Shown piece by piece: positions 61,666-64,000 of a DNA stretch of 64,000 bases. A program made the position numbers and the translations under genes. Within the stretch, counting starts at the first letter, position 1; every line of letters starts with the position of its first letter. Below the pieces are notes generated by a model that was given only the letters and a program-made list of their open reading frames with translations, had not been told where the DNA came from and made no database searches. Origin of the DNA: Acidobacteriaceae bacterium (GTDB lineage Bacteria > Acidobacteriota > Terriglobia > Bryobacterales > Bryobacteraceae). The stretch spans positions 1 through 64,000 of the forward strand of contig JAFAYI010000023.1 in the NCBI GenBank assembly GCA_019240475.1, written 5' to 3'.

Positions 61666-62805
61666 CTACAAACTCGTATCGCCGTCGAAACACGACAAGT
61701 CCCACGTATTAGCGTCGCTGAGGCTTGAGACTAATTGAGAATTTGCAGTCTTATAAAAGGATAGCCAAGAGCCCAACTTACGCCGGTATGGCTTGGCTAG
61801 GTCGACCACTTGCGCGTTCTCTCTACTGATCCCTACGATCTCTAACATGTGTATTCCCGTTTTCCGGCAACGGTCCAGCACGCACAACAACATATTCAAC
61901 AAGAGCGAATGATCGTCCTCGAGCGTTTGAAAATCAGCCAGTCGCATGCGCGTCAGTCCGAGCCGAGTGTTGTCCTGACGATAGAAAATAGAATAAGCAC
62001 ACAAGCGGGACTGCTTGAAAGAACAGACTATCCAGGCTTCGTAGCGCATTAGCGCATACTTGAAGTGCCACTGAAGCACATCGCGAGTACGCTCTCCCAG
62101 CAATACGTGGCGTCGTCGTTTCTTCAATTCGTTCCAAAAGATATCGAAACCTTCATCGAATCCGGCGCAGAATCGCAGCTCATGGCCTTTGTCTGACGAT
62201 TGGAAGCGCTTACCCTCCAAAATGTCCTTCAGAATCATGCCTGCCGAGAGAGGGTACTTGAGAGCGCTGGCGAAAGGAACCTTGTTCATTTTCAGCCAGC
62301 TAAACGCAAATCCTGAATAGTTCGTAATCCAAAATCTGGAGCGATCCCAGTCGCCGACCGGTACCCGTGAAGGAGCAAAGGTCTGAAATCCTTCGAATGC
62401 TTCGTTATTCAGGCTAGTCGTCAGATATAAGTCAACGGCCTTTTGTGAAAAAAAATAATCCAACAGCAAGAGCGAATAACTTCTATGTTCCGCGTCCACC
62501 ACCCACGCTCGGCTGGTAGCCGTGAGATACCTCTTGCCTCCGAGCTCATAGTAAAGCGGTATATTGCCAATGTAGCCAGCGATTTTATCGTTTGAATCTT
62601 CGAGCACCCAGCCCATTGGCCAAGTGCCCGCGAGATCTTCGTAAACAGGATTGTTAAGCCACAAATGTTCCCATTCTTCTCTGGGCTTGCTTTCTAGGCC
62701 ATATCGCGACTCTAAATCGGAAACCTGTTGATAATCGTCGAAACGGGCGCACCGGATTCGAAGCGGCGTAGCGCGTTTCGGAGCCGCAGCTTGGGATTCG
62801 CTCAC
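61666..62805 (-). CDS. GNAT-like acyl- or aminoacyltransferase between the NRPS genes
   Basis: A 379-residue protein with an N-terminal GNAT-like half (LRIRCARFDDYQQVSDLESR, WPMGWVLEDSNDKIAGYIGN, TATSRAWVVDAEHRSYSLLL) and a second half with WIVCSFKQSRLCAYSIFYRQ and MRLADFQTLEDDHSLLLNML. It may have a doubled GNAT fold as in FemAB/BioF2-like proteins. Its start is 26 bp after one NRPS gene and its stop 21 bp before the other. Taking an acyl or aminoacyl group from the carrier protein to a sugar is one plausible task, not shown by sequence. Confidence 0.7.
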   Translation of the reverse strand: MSESQAAAPKRATPLRIRCARFDDYQQVSDLESRYGLESKPREEWEHLWLNNPVYEDLAGTWPMGWVLEDSNDKIAGYIGNIPLYYELGGKRYLTATSRAWVVDAEHRSYSLLLLDYFFSQKAVDLYLTTSLNNEAFEGFQTFAPSRVPVGDWDRSRFWITNYSGFAFSWLKMNKVPFASALKYPLSAGMILKDILEGKRFQSSDKGHELRFCAGFDEGFDIFWNELKKRRRHVLLGERTRDVLQWHFKYALMRYEAWIVCSFKQSRLCAYSIFYRQDNTRLGLTRMRLADFQTLEDDHSLLLNMLLCVLDRCRKTGIHMLEIVGISRENAQVVDLAKPYRRKLGSWLSFYKTANSQLVSSLSDANTWDLSCFDGDTSL

Positions 62806-62831
62806 AGGTCGGCCGCCAATGCTATCCGCCG

Positions 62832-64000
62832 CTACTGTCGGTTCTCGTAGACGCGCCGGAGCTGGGAAATGCGCTGATCGCTGTTCCCGGCCATACCGTC
62901 CAACACTTTCTCTAGATCCTCTATCAGCCGGAGAATAATGACTGAACTGAATGCGTCGGTCTGGTATTGAGCTCGACCCAGAACTTCATTCGGCCGCTGG
63001 GCAAATTCCAAGTAGAGGTCCCATTTTGCCCATTCGCAGTCGCAATCCATCGAAGTCTGACTCCACTCATCGCCAAGAGTCGGTAGGGGCGGCGCCAGCG
63101 TGATGGCGGTATTAAAGGGCCAGAGCTGAGTGGGCGTTTGGGGTTTTAGATGTTCTCTCACGATTCCGAAAGGGATACTATCGTGCGATAAAGCCTCCGA
63201 GGTAACTCGACGGCACTCCCGGAGTACATCTCGCACCGTAGGATCTCCGGAAACGTCCACGCGTAAAGCGACGGGATTTAAGAAGTAGCCTAATAACTTT
63301 CCTGCTTCCGCAGTCTTCCTACCCGTAGGCGCCACCGTACCAGTGACGATATCCTCGCTCTCGGTGTAATAGTGAAGCAACAGCGCAAATCCAGCTAAGA
63401 GCATCATGAATAATGTCACGCCTTCTCGTTTGCTGGCCTCAGTTAGGCTACGGCAGAGTTGTGTCGGCAATGCAAACGCCTGTATAGCTCCCCGTCTCGT
63501 CGCGCCGGAGGATGGTGTAGTTTCGGACGGCCATATCAACTTTGGAATCTCTCCCGCAAGCTCCTTCCTCCAAAACGCTAAATCTTCCTCAAATGTTACC
63601 TCCTGATTTCTCGCCCTGTCCCAGTACGCCAAATCGGCATACTGCATCGGCAAGTCGGGCAGCTTGCAACTGTCGCCACCCGAATACTTTGAATAGAGCG
63701 CGGATAACTCGAACGGCAGGATCTGGTATACCGATAAACCATCCGTGATGCTCTGATGCATGGTTACAAATAACGAATGCCGATGCTCATCCAGTGTAGT
63801 TAGAAAGGCCCGTACGAGCGGTCCCTTGGTTAAATCGAACGGACGGCGAGCATCTTCGCTCGCCAGGCGCATGGCTTCCTGCCACCTTGAATTCGCGGAA
63901 ACTTTCCGAAGATCGACAAACGGTATAGAAAACGATGACGGAATCGGTCGGATGACCTGAATGGGATGACGGTTCAGAGTGTCGAATACAGTTCTCCAGG
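62832..64000 (-). CDS. NRPS condensation-domain protein, 5' part outside window
   Basis: The frame is open to the window edge: before the first in-frame ATG (63872) it reads WRTVFDTLNRHPIQVIRPIP, the normal start of a condensation domain, so the gene begins beyond 64000. The visible ~390 residues complete this domain (ARRPFDLTKGPLVRAFLTTL, YADLAYWDRARNQEV, VAPTGRKTAEAGKLLGYFLN, DVLRECRRVTSEALSHDSIP). The catalytic motif reads HQSITDG, with Gln in place of the second His. Nothing follows the domain before the stop, so it is the C-terminal or only domain. Confidence 0.9.
   Translation of the reverse strand, partial: WRTVFDTLNRHPIQVIRPIPSSFSIPFVDLRKVSANSRWQEAMRLASEDARRPFDLTKGPLVRAFLTTLDEHRHSLFVTMHQSITDGLSVYQILPFELSALYSKYSGGDSCKLPDLPMQYADLAYWDRARNQEVTFEEDLAFWRKELAGEIPKLIWPSETTPSSGATRRGAIQAFALPTQLCRSLTEASKREGVTLFMMLLAGFALLLHYYTESEDIVTGTVAPTGRKTAEAGKLLGYFLNPVALRVDVSGDPTVRDVLRECRRVTSEALSHDSIPFGIVREHLKPQTPTQLWPFNTAITLAPPLPTLGDEWSQTSMDCDCEWAKWDLYLEFAQRPNEVLGRAQYQTDAFSSVIILRLIEDLEKVLDGMAGNSDQRISQLRRVYENRQ

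Overview
The window looks like a chromosomal segment from a member of the Acidobacteriota, probably close to Solibacter/Bryobacterales. The evidence is the set of families found together, not a database match: a MacB/FtsX-type duplicated permease, a long TonB-dependent receptor with an N-terminal carboxypeptidase-regulatory-like domain, a CRTAC1/ASPIC-UnbV FG-GAP protein next to TPR proteins, and a TPR-multiheme cytochrome c. I saw no tRNA, rRNA, CRISPR array or phage structural module.

Left part (1-18.3 kb): a permease cut by the window edge. Next is a leftward efflux operon (adaptor, RND pump, TolC-like channel, sensor histidine kinase), preceded by a perfect palindrome and by the last ~45 codons of a second, lost RND pump. 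Then come a leftward TPR protein, a divergent FG-GAP/TPR pair and a TonB-dependent receptor.

Centre (18.3-31.6 kb): a seven-heme cytochrome c gene is interrupted by a complete IS1595-type element. The element has 24-bp perfect inverted repeats (19002-19025 and 21426-21449), an 8-bp target duplication, a DDE transposase and three same-strand cargo genes. Removing the element and one target copy rejoins the cytochrome frame exactly. Downstream on the same strand are a NarL-type kinase/regulator pair and a five-gene efflux system (HlyD-like adaptor, double ATPase, two ABC-2 permeases, TolC-like channel). The kinase here is a close paralogue of the one in the RND operon.

Right part (31.6-64 kb): a cell-surface region. 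A GNAT-like protein faces a rightward group of exported proteins (glycine-rich, tail-fibre-like and three parallel beta-helix proteins). From 41 kb to the window end all genes run leftward, many overlapping or nearly touching, and form a surface-glycan cluster. It holds a stand-alone or terminal NRPS condensation domain, a GNAT-like protein, a C-A-T-TE NRPS whose pocket residues resemble the glycine code, a flippase, an O-antigen ligase/polymerase, two related GT4 enzymes (one fused to an FkbM methyltransferase), heptose-phosphate genes (kinase, isomerase, phosphatase) with a transaldolase, two sulfotransferases, a WecB/TagA/CpsF transferase, a GDP-mannose-3,5-epimerase-like enzyme, an SGNH protein and an OafA-like acyltransferase. 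Inferred product: a sulfated, acylated, heptose-containing glycan that may carry an amino acid.
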